The notes below the pieces were generated by a model. That model made no database searches, had not been told where the DNA came from, and was given only the letters and a program-made list of their open reading frames with translations. A stretch of DNA of 64,000 nt, taken from positions 5,828,001 to 5,892,000 of the forward strand of contig JAOVFP010000003.1 in NCBI GenBank assembly GCA_025738555.1, written 5' to 3'. Below, one piece after another: positions 33,886 through 44,136 of this stretch (position 1 is its first letter; each line of letters starts with the position of its first letter). Origin of the DNA: Cyathus striatus. Its lineage: Eukaryota; Basidiomycota; Agaricomycetes; Agaricales; Nidulariaceae. The translations under genes and the position numbers were made by a program.

Positions 33886-34251
33886 TATTCACTATGTACA
33901 TTTATTTTTATTATTAGTAAGCAACACTATGAAATACAATTGAAGCTCATTACTATTGTATAAGCTTCACATGAATTTCTGGTGAATTTTACATGAATAT
34001 CTGGTGAAAATTCATGTGAAGATCAAGTGAATTATTCACCTGAAATTCACATGAATTGGTGAAGTTCATGTGAAATTCATGTGAAATTCAGGTGAAATTG
34101 TTAGCAGTGTTCTCACTGAAATTCAGCAAAAATAATGTGAAAAAGTTCACCTGAATTTCATATGAATTTCACATGAACTTCACCAATTCATGTGAATTTC
34201 ATGTGAAATTCAGGTGTAAGGGGGGGGGGAGTGTAAAGAGCTCAAACATTC

Positions 34252-37200
34252 ATAACAAGACAAAAATGCGACTTACTAATGTGCTCTATACCCCAGCACT
34301 AGGTTTTTGTCTTGTATCAGTTGGGAAGATTGATGATGCTGAATATTACACCATTTTTGGAGGTGGCACATGTGAGTTCCAACAGACTAAGGCAGGCGAT
34401 GCAATTGGAAGAATACTGAAGACAGGTGGATTGTATACTGTACCTCAAGGAGCACATGTGGCAGCAGCAGTAGACTCTGAAGTGACAAAGTTGTTGGTCA
34501 TGGATTTGCATAGATGGATGGGCCACATCACACCACAAGTGGCAAAGGAATTAGTAACTAAAGGAATGGTTAGCAGCATTGAACTCATTGACTTGGATGA
34601 ACCTTTGCAGTGTGATGTGTGCATCCAAGCTAAGGCCTCTCATAAGCCTGTTCTGAAGGAGTATGCTGGTCCACAGGCTACCTTGTTTGGAGAGGAAGTA
34701 CACTTGGACATATGGGGGCCAGCAGACATGGAGACTTTGGGAAAATGTTATTATTTCATCAGCTTTACCAATGATTTTTCAGTGGACAACAATCTACCTT
34801 CTCCATAAGAAAGACAAGGCCTTCACATCTTTCAAGAGCTTCAAGGCTTGGGTTGATATGCACTTGAAGACATGTGTTATTTGTCTATGTTTGGACTGAG
34901 GAGGTGAGTACTTGTCTGATGAATTTCATCAGTACCTAGACCAGCATGGGATACAACAAAAGCTTACCATTCATGATACCCCCAAGGAAAATGATATTTC
35001 CAAGTGACTTAACCACACACTACTTGAGAAGGTATGTGCAATGCTACTAACAGCTGCACTTCCTACATTTTTGTGGAGTGAAGCCTTGTTACATGCTACC
35101 TTCTTGAAGAACCACACATCTATAAAGTCACTAAATGGTAAGACACCCTATGAACTGGTCAACAAAAAGGTACCATACCTGGGGAAGTTGCTGCTGTGGG
35201 GATGTAAAGTGTGGGTACATGATCCAGATGGTGGAAAGATTTGTACTCATGCATGCGAAGGCCGATGGGTAGGATATGACCTGCATAGCAATGGCTATCA
35301 CATATATTGGCCAGATAAGCATAGTGTGGGTGTGGAGTGTTCAGTCTTCTTTTCAGAATCTGAGGTACCAGCCACTGTTGTCAAAGATGTTGTGCTCAAG
35401 GGGGAGGAATCAAAGGGTATCAACCCCAACATTGGAGATGGGCTAGGAGAGGAAGAGAGTCAGGGGGAGTATTATACAGATAAGCAAAATGACACACCTT
35501 CTACTCCTATGAACTCATCACTCCCAGCTATTCCCAAAGATACTCATCCACAGCGCAATTGTAAACCTTCACAATATGTCCACGATATCCAAGCTGGTAT
35601 CAGAACTGCCACACTGAGAAGATCCTCACATAATGCTCTCCTGAAAGGAATGCAGGTTCCTGGAGGATTTGAAGGGACTGATGAGACACCTGAGCTGGAG
35701 GAGGAGATCACTGGGCTTGCAATGGTGGCAGCAATGGCAGAAGCTCATGGAATGGAGCTGCACTCGTTTGCAGAAGCAAAATGAAGCCCACATTGGCCAC
35801 ATTGGGAAGAAGCAATGTTCAAGGAACAGGCAGTGCTTGAAGCACATGGGATTTGGAGACTTGAAGTCCCTCCCCAAGGTGCAAACATAGTTGGTTGTTG
35901 CTGGGTGTATGCTGTAAAGCAGGACATGGCTGGCATTATACAGTGATACTGAGCTTGCCTCATAGCCCAGGGGTTTTCTCAAGTTCCCGGGGTGAATTTC
36001 TTTGATACATATGCCCCCATCACCAAGATGGCATCAATCTGTGTTATTCTTGCATATGCTGCGCAACTGGACTTCAAGATCCACCAGGTAGACATGAAAA
36101 GTGCATACTTAAACAGAGAATTTGAGCAAAACGAAGTAATATATATGAAATTACCACCTGGACTACACCTTACTTCTGACCCCAACAAAGTCCTCTGCCT
36201 CCTACACCCACTGTATGGATTGAAGCAGAGTGGTCATCATTGGTGTAAGAAGTTGAACTCAATCTTGAAGGGGCACCTAGGAATGTTACAGTGCAAGGTA
36301 GACCAGGCTGTATTCTATTGTGTCAACAAGAAGGGATCTATCTTGATCACAGCACATGTTGACAACCTCACCATTGCCACGTCGAAGCCAGCCTTGATGG
36401 AGGAGGTAAAGGGAGCATTGCGGGAGGAAGTCGAGATTTCTGATATGGGTGAGATACATTGGATTTTGGGTTTTGCAGTACATTGAAACTGTGAGGAACA
36501 TACCTTATCCCTGTCTCAGAAGGTGTACATCAACTCCATCCTTGAATGCTTTGGATTCACAAATGTGAGACCATGAGCTATGCTGATGAGCCCCAGTTTA
36601 TGGTTATCAAAGTTGCAGTGTCCTCAAACAGCAGAGGAGTTTGCTCATATGAAGAATAAGCCGTATCAAGAAGCTGTTGGTTCCCTTCAGTATTTGTCAC
36701 TGGGAACAAGACCAGACATCACTTATGCTGTTGGCCAACTTGCAAGCTTCAATGAGACTCCAGGTCCTGTGCACTGAGATGCAGTAGCAGCAGTCTACAC
36801 CTATCTTGTGGGAATGAGGGAGTATGAACTCACCTATGGACACAAGTCATTGGATCTTGAAGGATTTGGTGATGCAGATGGGAGCAACTTGGAATACAGG
36901 AGGGCAGTCTCTGGGTATGTGTTCTTGATAGATGGGGGAGCAGTCTCATGGAGCTCAAAGAGACAGGACCTCATTGTGCTGTCAACAATGAAAGCCGAGT
37001 ATGTGGGAGCTACCCATGCTGCCAAGGAAGCACTATGGCTTCATACTTTGATTGGACAGCTCTTTGGAAGCATCCCAGGACCTACAACACTTTATGGCAA
37101 TAATCAGTCTGCTATCACACTCACCAAAGACCAGCAATATCATGTGCGAATGAAGCACATTGACATTAATTTCCATTTCATTCACTGGATAGTAGATGAA

Positions 37201-37326
37201 GGCAAGATCAAGTTAGTATACTGTCCAATGGATAATATGGTGGCCAATACCTTAACCAAGGCACTTCTGAGTGCCAAGGTGAAACATTTCATAATGGAAC
37301 TAGGTCTTATGATGCACAAGGATTAA
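34252..37326 (+). pseudogene. Copia-2 pol: integrase, reverse transcriptase, RNase H (decayed)
   Basis: It resumes with MRLTNVLYTPALGFCLVSVG. The pre-integrase zinc region (LHRWMGHITPQVAKELV, CDVCIQAKASHKP) and integrase (HLDIWGPADMET) follow, then stops at 34806 and near 34898. RT is spread over 35041-36777 (GFSQVPGVNFFDTYAP, HQVDMKSAYLNREFEQ, LYGLKQSGHHW). The catalytic box is HVDNL, the second Asp being Asn. RNase H (36808-37326) has DADGSNLEYR, SSKRQDLIVLSTMKAEYV and YGNNQSAITL. TGA codons at 36484, 36577 and 36776 stand where Arg or Trp is expected. Confidence 0.9.
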
Positions 37327-37333
37327 GGGGGAG
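37324..37333 (+). other. Copia-2 polypurine tract
   Basis: TTAAGGGGGAG directly precedes the 3' LTR and overlaps the end of the RNase H frame. Confidence 0.8.
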
Positions 37334-37662
37334 TGTTGGATCATGGAGGGTTGCTTATGCAATCTGTGTGCTATTGATGCACTATACCAACATGACAAAA
37401 TGAGTCTATTGACTCAGTTTTTTTCTGTACTTACAATTTTTGATTATTTTTCCTAGTATTTAAATGAGTAGATTACCAAGCCGTCTGCTCTCCTCAGTTG
37501 TCTCTCTCTATTGCAAGAACTGAGGTGAGCAGAAGTCATACCTTATCATTTTACTATTACTTACATATATTACCTACTGTAGTATTCTATTCTATAGGTA
37601 ATATATTATAGTTGTCTCTCTCTATTGTGAGAACTGAGTATTCTATTCTATAGACTCTTATA
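37334..37662 (+). repeat. Copia-2 3' LTR with internal duplication
   Basis: 329 bp, the same as the 5' LTR except for an extra ~56 bp near the end. The segment containing GTTGTCTCTCTCTATTG through ATTCTATTCTATA is repeated. The duplication is absent from the 5' LTR. Confidence 0.9.
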
Positions 37663-37775
37663 AATCGATGGTTGGATAGTTGCAGGAGTGGGAGTGGGGG
37701 ATGTAGCATGGTTCCCCTGCATGGACAAGTGGTGTTGAGAAGAAGTGGGGGTGAGAGGCAATGAAGACATTGTAT

Positions 37776-38144
37776 ATATATGCTCTGGTTACCAAAGTCC
37801 AAGGGCTTGGGCATGAGGGTGTTACAGTAGATTGATGAATCTGATAAGGTTAACCCCAGGAACAAAGGTTGATGTGGATGGGAAGTGATGAGCATGAGAG
37901 TAAGAATGCACATCCTGTAGACTGCAATATCAAGGTAGGTATAAAAAAGTGTAGAGGGTTGTATCCTCTACAGAGACTTAAATCACATGCAATGTATACC
38001 TAACCCATATATTGGGGTGTACAAGGGCATAATAAGTAAAGTCTGCCCAAAATTGTTACATGAAGGTATTTATACTATGATTATCAAATATGTGTAAACA
38101 CATTGCAGCAAAATAGGAGCAAAGAAAACATAAGCTGATAATTT
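37776..38144. other. Spacer between gene X and Harbinger transposase, no gene seen
   Basis: About 370 bp between two divergent reading frames. A left terminal repeat of the Harbinger-like element was sought here and not found. Confidence 0.4.
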
Positions 38145-40103
38145 GAACTAACACCCTTACAAAATCCTAGACCAAAACACACTTCAGTACTCACTGGTCA
38201 AGGATAGCTCAATGAGCTTTTGCAGGGTCACCCACAGCATATATATGAGCAGCTTAGACTCTCAAAATATGCCTTTCAAAAACTATCAAGAGAGCTTCAG
38301 ACTTTTCATGGTCTCTCTTCTGGCTGACATGTCTCTGCCAATGAACAACTTGCTATATTTCTATTCTTTGCTCAATTTGGAGCCAGTTCACATATGCTTC
38401 AAGAGCATTTTCAAAGAAGTGGAGATACAATTAGCAAGTATGTTATTTCACTATGGTGATCCTTGTGCACCCAACTGACTTACATGTTTCAGATACATTC
38501 ACCAGATTTCAAAAATCCTTGTTGGCTCATTTTACCAAAAATATATCAAGCCCTTATCTGCTGATGAGATTCCAAGCACCATTAAAGAAAACCCATGTTT
38601 TTATCCATACTTTGCAAATTGCAGAGCTGCAGTGAATGGATCTATGTTCAAATCTCATGTGGCTCATGTGGCTGAGGAATCAAGTAGTCAATATTGCAGT
38701 TGCAAAGGTGGCATCTCACAAAATGTTCTTGCTGCATGTGATTGGGATCTCAAGTTCACATACATTTTGTCTGGATGGGAGGGCAGTGCAGCAGATTTTA
38801 GAGTATTTGATTATGCTTGCCAACATAACTTTCATGTACCAGGCAATGACTGCTATTTCCTTGCAGATGCCAGGTTTCTGCTTTGTGACATGCTGTTGAC
38901 TCCTTATCAGTGTTTGCTACCACTTACAAGAATGGCATAGAGGAAACCAATGTCCTCAGAACCAAGAGGAGCTTTTTAATCTCCAACATGCTTGTTATGT
39001 ACCAATTCCTTCCTACTAAGAAGTGGATGTGAAGACACCTGGAAGGTGCAGAAGAACTATAATGGAAACCCAAAGTGAGTACAGGTGCAGAAATGTAGAG
39101 CAGGAGTGCGGGAATGAACCATGGCTTCAGTGTATGTGCTGTGCCACCTGGATATCTTCAGGGAATGATTTTTATTTCATGACAGATGATATTCAATGAA
39201 AGGAAACATTCCAGAGTATAAGAAGAGGCTTCGCCACTACACTAGGCAGTGGGAGAGAAACCTGAAGGAAAACCTGGAGCAGGTTTTGGACTTAAGAGTA
39301 GGAAGAAGTGTACAGAGTTGATATGAATACTAAAGACTAATAGTACATCTGGAAGACTATATATACTAAGTAGAAACCTATAGGTACAAATGCAGAAGCA
39401 GGGAACTAAGAACAAGTCAAAGGGATAGGTGAAAGATAAAGACTGGGAAAAGTGGAGTAGGGGCGCAAATGATGAATTCAGAATGAAGAGAAAAGAACTA
39501 AACTACATTTACCATAATGAAACAGATAAGTATGAATGGAAGGGAGGAGTATTGCTATGATGATGCAGTAAGGCTGTCATAGGAGAAACTACATATCTGA
39601 GATACCTGATAGAAAACCCAACAGGTTCTGGGTACAAACCTGGGTGGGAATGTTGGAGAGTATAAACCCATAGTGGGTATGTTGGAAGGTCACATGGGAA
39701 CCTTCAGTAACGTCAGTACAATGTATCCAGACATGGATATAACAATGCTCAAGTGCAAAATGTTGTTGAATGGATCTTTGGAATTTTCAAGCAGAGATCT
39801 GCATTGACTACATCTGCTCCTGAATACTCAATCAGCATGCAAGCTAGGTTTATTCCTGCACTAGGTGCTCTTCACAATTTTATTTGAAAACATGATCCTA
39901 CAGATATAATCACACAAGAAGCTGAAGCTCAATTCCTTGCACATGAATCACTTCAAAACATAACAAGACAACCAGAAGTAGCAGATACTCAACCAGAGCC
40001 TTATACAGCAATTAAAGCTGCTGAACAGGCTCATGTAGTGCTAAAATGAGACACAATTGCTCAGCAGATGTGGGATGATTATCAATTGGAGTTACATAGA
40101 TGA
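38145..40103 (+). pseudogene. PIF/Harbinger-type DDE transposase, split by a solo LTR
   Basis: Exon 1 (38145-38437) reads LNELLQGHPQHIYEQLRLSK, then ANEQLAIFLFFAQFGASSHM, with a TAG and a TGA at former Trp and Arg codons. Intron 38438-38492. Exon 2 gives FYPYFANCRAAVNGSMFKSH, CKGGISQNVLAACDWDLKFT, LSGWEGSAADFRVF and FLADARFLLCD. A frameshift follows near 38920, then EELFNLQHA. The solo LTR at 38993-39744 intervenes, then VVEWIFGIFKQRSALTTSAP to a stop at 40101. These are DDE_Tnp_4 (HARBI1-like) landmarks. The first catalytic Asp (normally AxDGT) is Asn. It is dead. Confidence 0.88.
38993..39744 (-). mobile_element. Solo LTR, gypsy family C (752 bp), in the transposase gene
   Basis: In plus orientation TGTTATGTACC...GATATAACA, flanked by ATGCT at 38988-38992 and 39745-39749. 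The family's sense direction (from the gag next to the 23550 copy) makes it a minus-strand copy. CpG sites of the 41939 copy are mostly TG/CA here. Confidence 0.93.
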
Positions 40104-40410
40104 GATTTACTTTAAAAAACTGTTTACACATCTGTATCAGCTAAAACTACATAAAGATAATTTGACCTCATTTTCTTTCCATTAAAAGCACCATACATGT
40201 CAGAAACAGCTAGTTTCTTAGTAAATAACACAAGAATAGCAGATTCTTCCCCATCTGAAAAATCACCATCAGCTTGTAGTAATTCTACTGCATGTTCACA
40301 CCTCTTTGTCAGAGAACTGGGACCAGGAGCCATTGCAGATGCCATTTGAAAAAGAGCTCCTGCAAGGTCAGAGTTTGAACTGCCTTTATGGATACCACAT
40401 TGGCACTTAG

Positions 40411-41186
40411 TGTTATATCTGCGTCCAGATATACCTTGTTGACGTTACCAAAGGTTCCCATGTGACTGTCGAACATACCTGGTCCATTCCCAGAACATAC
40501 CCACTATGGGTTTACACTTTCTGATGTTCCCACTCAGGAATGTACCTGGAACCTGTTGGGTTTTCTATTGGGTATTCTGGATATGTAGTTTCTCTTATGA
40601 CAGCCTCACCACATCATCATTATATTACTCCTCTCTTCCATTCCTACTTGTACATTTTATTATGGCCTTTGTAGATTAGTTCTTTATTCTGCATTCTGAG
40701 TGTGTCATTTATGCCCCTACTCTGCTTTGCCCAGCTTTTATATTCTACCTATCCCTTTGACTTACTCTTTGTATTATACTTCTACATTCATACCTAAAGG
40801 TTCTTACTTAGTATAAGTAGTCTTCCAGATGTACTAGGTAGTCTTCAGTATTCATATAAACCTCATACACTTCTTCCTACACTTAAGTTCTGAAACCTGC
40901 TCCGGGTTTTCCTTCAGGTTTCTCTCCCACTACCTAGTGTAGTGGCGAAGCCTCATCTTATACTCTGGAATGTTTCCTTTGTCTTATATCATCTTCCGCA
41001 AAATACAAACCATTCCCTGAGGATATCCAGGCAGTGCAGCACATAAGCTGAAGCCACAGTTCTTTCCCACACTCCCACTCTATGTTTTCATACCCGTACT
41101 CACTTCAGGTTCCCATTACAGTTCTCCCACACCTTCTGGGTGTCTTCACATTTGTTTCCCAGTAGGAAGGGAATCAGTATGTAACA
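40411..41186 (+). mobile_element. Solo LTR, gypsy family C (776 bp), in the Myb-like gene
   Basis: TGTTATATCTGCG...ATGTAACA with CTTAG at 40406-40410 and 41187-41191. Opposite orientation to the copies at 38993 and 41939. Confidence 0.93.
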
Positions 41187-41938
41187 CTTAGCAGAAGTTG
41201 AATGAAAGGTTGAATCAGGTGAGATAGCAGTAGCAATAGGATGCTTCTTGTTAGCATGTATATATTTCTAGCAAAAGAAAACTACCTCTGGAAATACTGG
41301 TTGCATATCATCTGGCTCCCAAAGAACTGGATCCAATAGAGACATATCAAATGCAGATGCAGTATTTACTATATCTTCATCTATCTCACTAGGTGGAGAA
41401 CTAGAACAAATAACTGGTGATGACTGAGGTGTTTGACCAGGATGAAATGCACTAGCTCCTGTAGCAACAACACCACTAACAAGGAAGTTCATGTCATTAT
41501 AAATTGGAAATGAGTGGAAGCTCCAGTAATTAACATGTGGAAATTGCTAGTAAGAATTGTCAATCATAAGGAAGTAATGAGAGGAACAAGCATACACACC
41601 TTAATTATAGGTTCCCAAACCTCATCAGTCACTGTACAGATCTGAAGTGTACTATCCCATCCTATCCCAGAATAATTCTGAATGCAATCAACATCCACAA
41701 AGTTCTTCTTAAGCTGATTATTTTACTAGTGAGAGATGAATAAAGCAAAGGTAGAAAATGCTTACTGTTCTGTAGTGTCCTGTACACCACTTAGCATCTT
41801 TGACAGGGCCAACACAGGGAACCTCTTTCCCTAAGACCTCTGCAACAGAAGTCCAGGATGCAGGCTTCCAACCAGGACCTGCCTGCTTCCCCTGATCCTT
41901 TTCCTTAACTAGAAGCTGTGTTACGTACCAATTCTCTT

Positions 41939-42683
41939 CCTGCTTAGAAGTGGTTGCGAAGACACCCGGAGGGTGTGGGAGAACTATAACGGAAACCCGA
42001 AGTGAGTACGGGTGCGGAAACGTAGAGCGGGAGTGCGGAAAGAACCGTGGCTTCAGCTTGTGTGCTGCGCCGCCTGGATATCCCCAGGGAATGGTTCGTA
42101 TTTCGAGTAAGATGATATGTAACAAAGGAAGACGTTCTAGAGTATAAGAGAAGGCTTCGCCACTACACTAGGTAGCGGGAGAGAAACCCGAAGGAAAACC
42201 CGGAGCGGGTTTCGGAACTTAGAGTAGGAAGAAAGTGTACAGAGTTGATACGAATACTAAAGACTACCTATTACATCTGGAAGACTACTTATACTAAGTA
42301 GGAACCTGTAGATACGAATGTAGAAGTATTATACAAAGGACAAGTCAAAGGAGTAAGTAGGAAATGAAGTCTTGGCAAAGCGGAGTAGGGCGCAAATGAC
42401 GCGCTCAGAATGAAGAATAAGGAACTAATCTACAAAGGCCATAATGAAACGTATAAGTAGGAATGGAAGGGAGGAGTAATAGAATGATGACGCGGTGAGG
42501 CCGTCATAAGAGAAAGTACGTATCCGGGATACCCGATAGAAAACCCGACGGGTTCCGGGTACGTTCCCGGGCGGGAACGTCGGGAAGTGTAAACCCGAAG
42601 CGGGTACGTTCCGGGAACGGACCGGGTATGTTAGAAGGTCACGTGGGAACGTCGGCACGATGTATCCGGACATGGATATAACA
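41939..42683 (-). mobile_element. Solo LTR, gypsy family C (745 bp), CpG-rich copy
   Basis: TGTTACGTACC...GATATAACA flanked by AGCTG at 41934-41938 and 42684-42688. It keeps many CpG dinucleotides that are TG or CA in the other three copies, so it is the youngest or the least methylated. Confidence 0.93.
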
Positions 42684-42984
42684 AGCTGACACATTACAAT
42701 CTGCTCTACTGATGTCCAAACAGCATGTTCTGCAGGCTGCTTTGCCTGAGTCTCTGCAGGGGTATCACCAGGGGTATCACTAGAGATCTCAGAAGCTGAG
42801 GTCTTCTTTTAGGCCATCAAGTGTAATAGGTGTGAGAAATAAAGCAGCAATAGAGGAAGTGAAAGGGAACAGTGGACAAAAACAGATAATTCAAAATTTC
42901 CTTATGTGCTGTCACTCTGACCAATCAAATGATCACCTGACTTAACTAAACTGTCACACCTTGGATAGCCCAAATCCATACCAA

Positions 42985-43131
42985 ACAGGTGGGTAGCAGC
43001 CCAACTTGGGTTATAACCTGCCCTGGGTTGCTACACAAAGACACCTGCCTAATATGGTAACATATTACTTATTAGGCAGGACTTACCCACTGGGTAGCAG
43101 CCCAACCCATCATACCAAACAGGGCCCTAGT
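42985..43131. repeat. Possible right end of the Harbinger-like element
   Basis: The phrase ATACCAAACAG is followed or preceded by GGGTAGCAGCCCAAC at both ends of this block. The outer end, read on the minus strand, is GGGCCCTGTTTGGTATG, which resembles PIF/Harbinger termini. No matching left end was found, so this is tentative. Confidence 0.4.
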
Positions 43132-43133
43132 GT

Positions 43134-43258
43134 TGCACTCTAGGTACTTATTTAATTGATCAGCCATTGTTCACAACACTGAGCCTGTGTTACACTCTAG
43201 GTACTTATTTAATACATCAGCCATTGTTCATGATGCTGAACTCTGGGTTTTCTACACT
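43134..43258 (+). repeat. Remnant of a copia-1-related LTR end
   Basis: The text CACTCTAGGTACTTATTTAAT, then a GTTCAYGATGCTGA-like motif, and a TTCTACA end follow the 3' end of the copia-1 LTR in the opposite orientation to the copia-1 copy. A ~68-bp segment is duplicated in tandem. There is no internal region. Confidence 0.6.
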
Positions 43259-43373
43259 TTCTCTACTCTCAACTTCTCTTGAGGATGCCTGGAAGCACTC
43301 TTAACTGGGTTTCTGACATATCCAGCTATCAGTCTAATGATATATTTCCAATTGATTGTGTTTCCAAAATTGT

Positions 43374-43544
43374 CATTTTAATCATGTGATTATAAAGTTT
43401 GTAATCTTTATTTGTATTTATATATCCTGTCATTTTAACCATGTGATTATAAAGTTTGTAATCTTTATTTGTATTTATATATCCTGTCATTTTAATCATG
43501 TGATTATAAAGTTTGTAATCTTTATTTGTATTTATATATCCTGT
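43374..43544 (+). repeat. 57-bp minisatellite, three units
   Basis: Three near-perfect units start at 43374, 43431 and 43488 (CATTTTAAYCATGTGATTAT...). The single difference is C/T in the ninth base. Because 57 is divisible by three, an open frame runs through it by accident. Confidence 0.95.
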
Positions 43545-44136
43545 CAGTGACAGCAGGCTGCAGTTGGGCTGCAGGTGCCAGGTAGTGGCAATAGAAGCCT
43601 GGTGAAACTTCCTTTACCTCCCTCACTGAAGTTCTAGTCTTGTCCTAGTCTGTAACAAATCTTGCTTGCTGTGAGTATATCCTCACAATCCTACATCAAC
43701 TGTTATAATCATTTCCTAATGTTGACAATTGTGTACAAGTATTTTACTACTCACCTGGTAAGTACTAGGGTTTGTCAGATACAATCATGATTGTTGTTGG
43801 CATTTCAGCTGATTTATGCACTTACAAGGTTTTCCATCCAACCACCCCACACGAGCATTAGCTTTCCAAATATTACTCACAAATCACACCTTTGGTTTGG
43901 TCCACCTGCAAGTTGCCCTAATTGGCAATTACTTATTAGATTCCAATTCCATAGACCATTAGACTGTCTGTTCATCATACTGCACAGAACATTGGTGCTT
44001 GAGTGATTTACATGTTTTTTGAAGTTCTCAGTGGGTACCTGTCTATTGTGAATTACAATCAAAATCTGACTGAAATCCTATTCATAGATATAATTTCAGA
44101 TAGTAGACTTAAATCATATTCCAAATGATTCTTCCA
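43545..44136. other. Unassigned interval at the transposon/host boundary
   Basis: An open stretch at 43805-44002 (LIYALTRFSIQPPH...) could be an upstream exon of the next gene or chance. It has no recognisable domain. Confidence 0.3.

Larger units (their letters stand above)
32934..34243 (+). mobile_element. Second hAT-like non-autonomous element (1310 bp)
   Basis: The ends CAGTACTTTGCACTCCCC and GTGTAAAGAGCTC match those of the elements at 7721 and 14106. Flanks AAACAGTC (32926-32933) and AAACATTC (34244-34251) are an 8-bp duplication with one mismatch. Inside the ends, TTCATGTGAA/TTCACATGAA palindromes form subterminal clusters (32960-33110, 33965-34215). The middle holds a C-rich tandem stretch, a G-rich stretch and a tRNA-like segment, so the internal sequence is unrelated to the 1.7-kb elements. 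It has no transposase. Confidence 0.75.
29973..37662 (+). mobile_element. Copia-2: decayed full-length Ty1/copia retrotransposon with two inserts
   Basis: LTRs are at 29973-30245 and 37334-37662, with primer-binding site, gag, protease, integrase, RT, RNase H and polypurine tract in copia order. The 5-bp flanks AATCA (29968-29972) and AATCG (37663-37667) match at four of five positions. A 1068-bp insert (31269-32336) and a 1310-bp hAT-like insert (32934-34243) interrupt it. Many TGA/TAG codons replace Trp, Arg or Gln, and CpG is scarce, so it is much older than copia-1. Confidence 0.93.
25111..37775 (-). pseudogene. Gene X: unrecognised protein, split by a hAT and a copia element
   Basis: The minus-strand pieces are 37775-37663, 29972-29812 and 25410-25111. 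Removing the two elements and their duplications links them. The start is MSSLPLTPTSSQHHLS (Thr/Pro-rich). The middle is HIENNPCVGTLGLSHFEDSH and PQVNVPVSSLVHRGSSTPHL. The end is NEEDMTLEQYIAIFRKMN, then FELLLHKSIIKTEK, and HEVSVDF-stop. One frameshift is needed near the copia site. I do not recognise the family. The low-complexity front and acidic helical end suggest a transposon accessory or gag-like protein rather than an enzyme. It starts about 370 bp from, and divergent to, the PIF/Harbinger transposase. Confidence 0.55.
40124..42817 (-). pseudogene. Harbinger-associated Myb/SANT-like DNA-binding protein, split by two solo LTRs
   Basis: Exon 1 (42817-42684, continuing 41938-41766 after the LTR) encodes a start with a TAA at codon 3, then KKTSASEISSDTPGDTPAET, AVWTSVEQIV and PGWKPASWTSVAEVL. 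Intron 41714-41765. Exon 2 (41713-41600) gives YSGIGWDSTLQICTVTDEVW. Intron 41547-41599. Exon 3 (41546 onward) gives FPIYNDMNFLVSGVVATGAS, a TAG, the LTR at 40411-41186, then KRCEHAVELLQADGDFSDGE and a stop at 40124. W-rich Myb_DNA-bind_3-like sequence and convergent pairing with the transposase identify it as the second protein of a PIF/Harbinger-type element. Confidence 0.82.

Noticed and set aside
1..43500. A hidden defence, biosynthetic or other novel multi-gene system in the repeat-rich half
   Set aside because: Apart from gene X, every longer conserved frame could be assigned to a mobile element. No set of co-oriented non-transposon genes was found.
43356..43550. Repeated-peptide ORF (three repeats of a 19-residue unit)
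   Set aside because: It is the 57-bp minisatellite read in a frame divisible by three. There is no start context, no extension and no homology.
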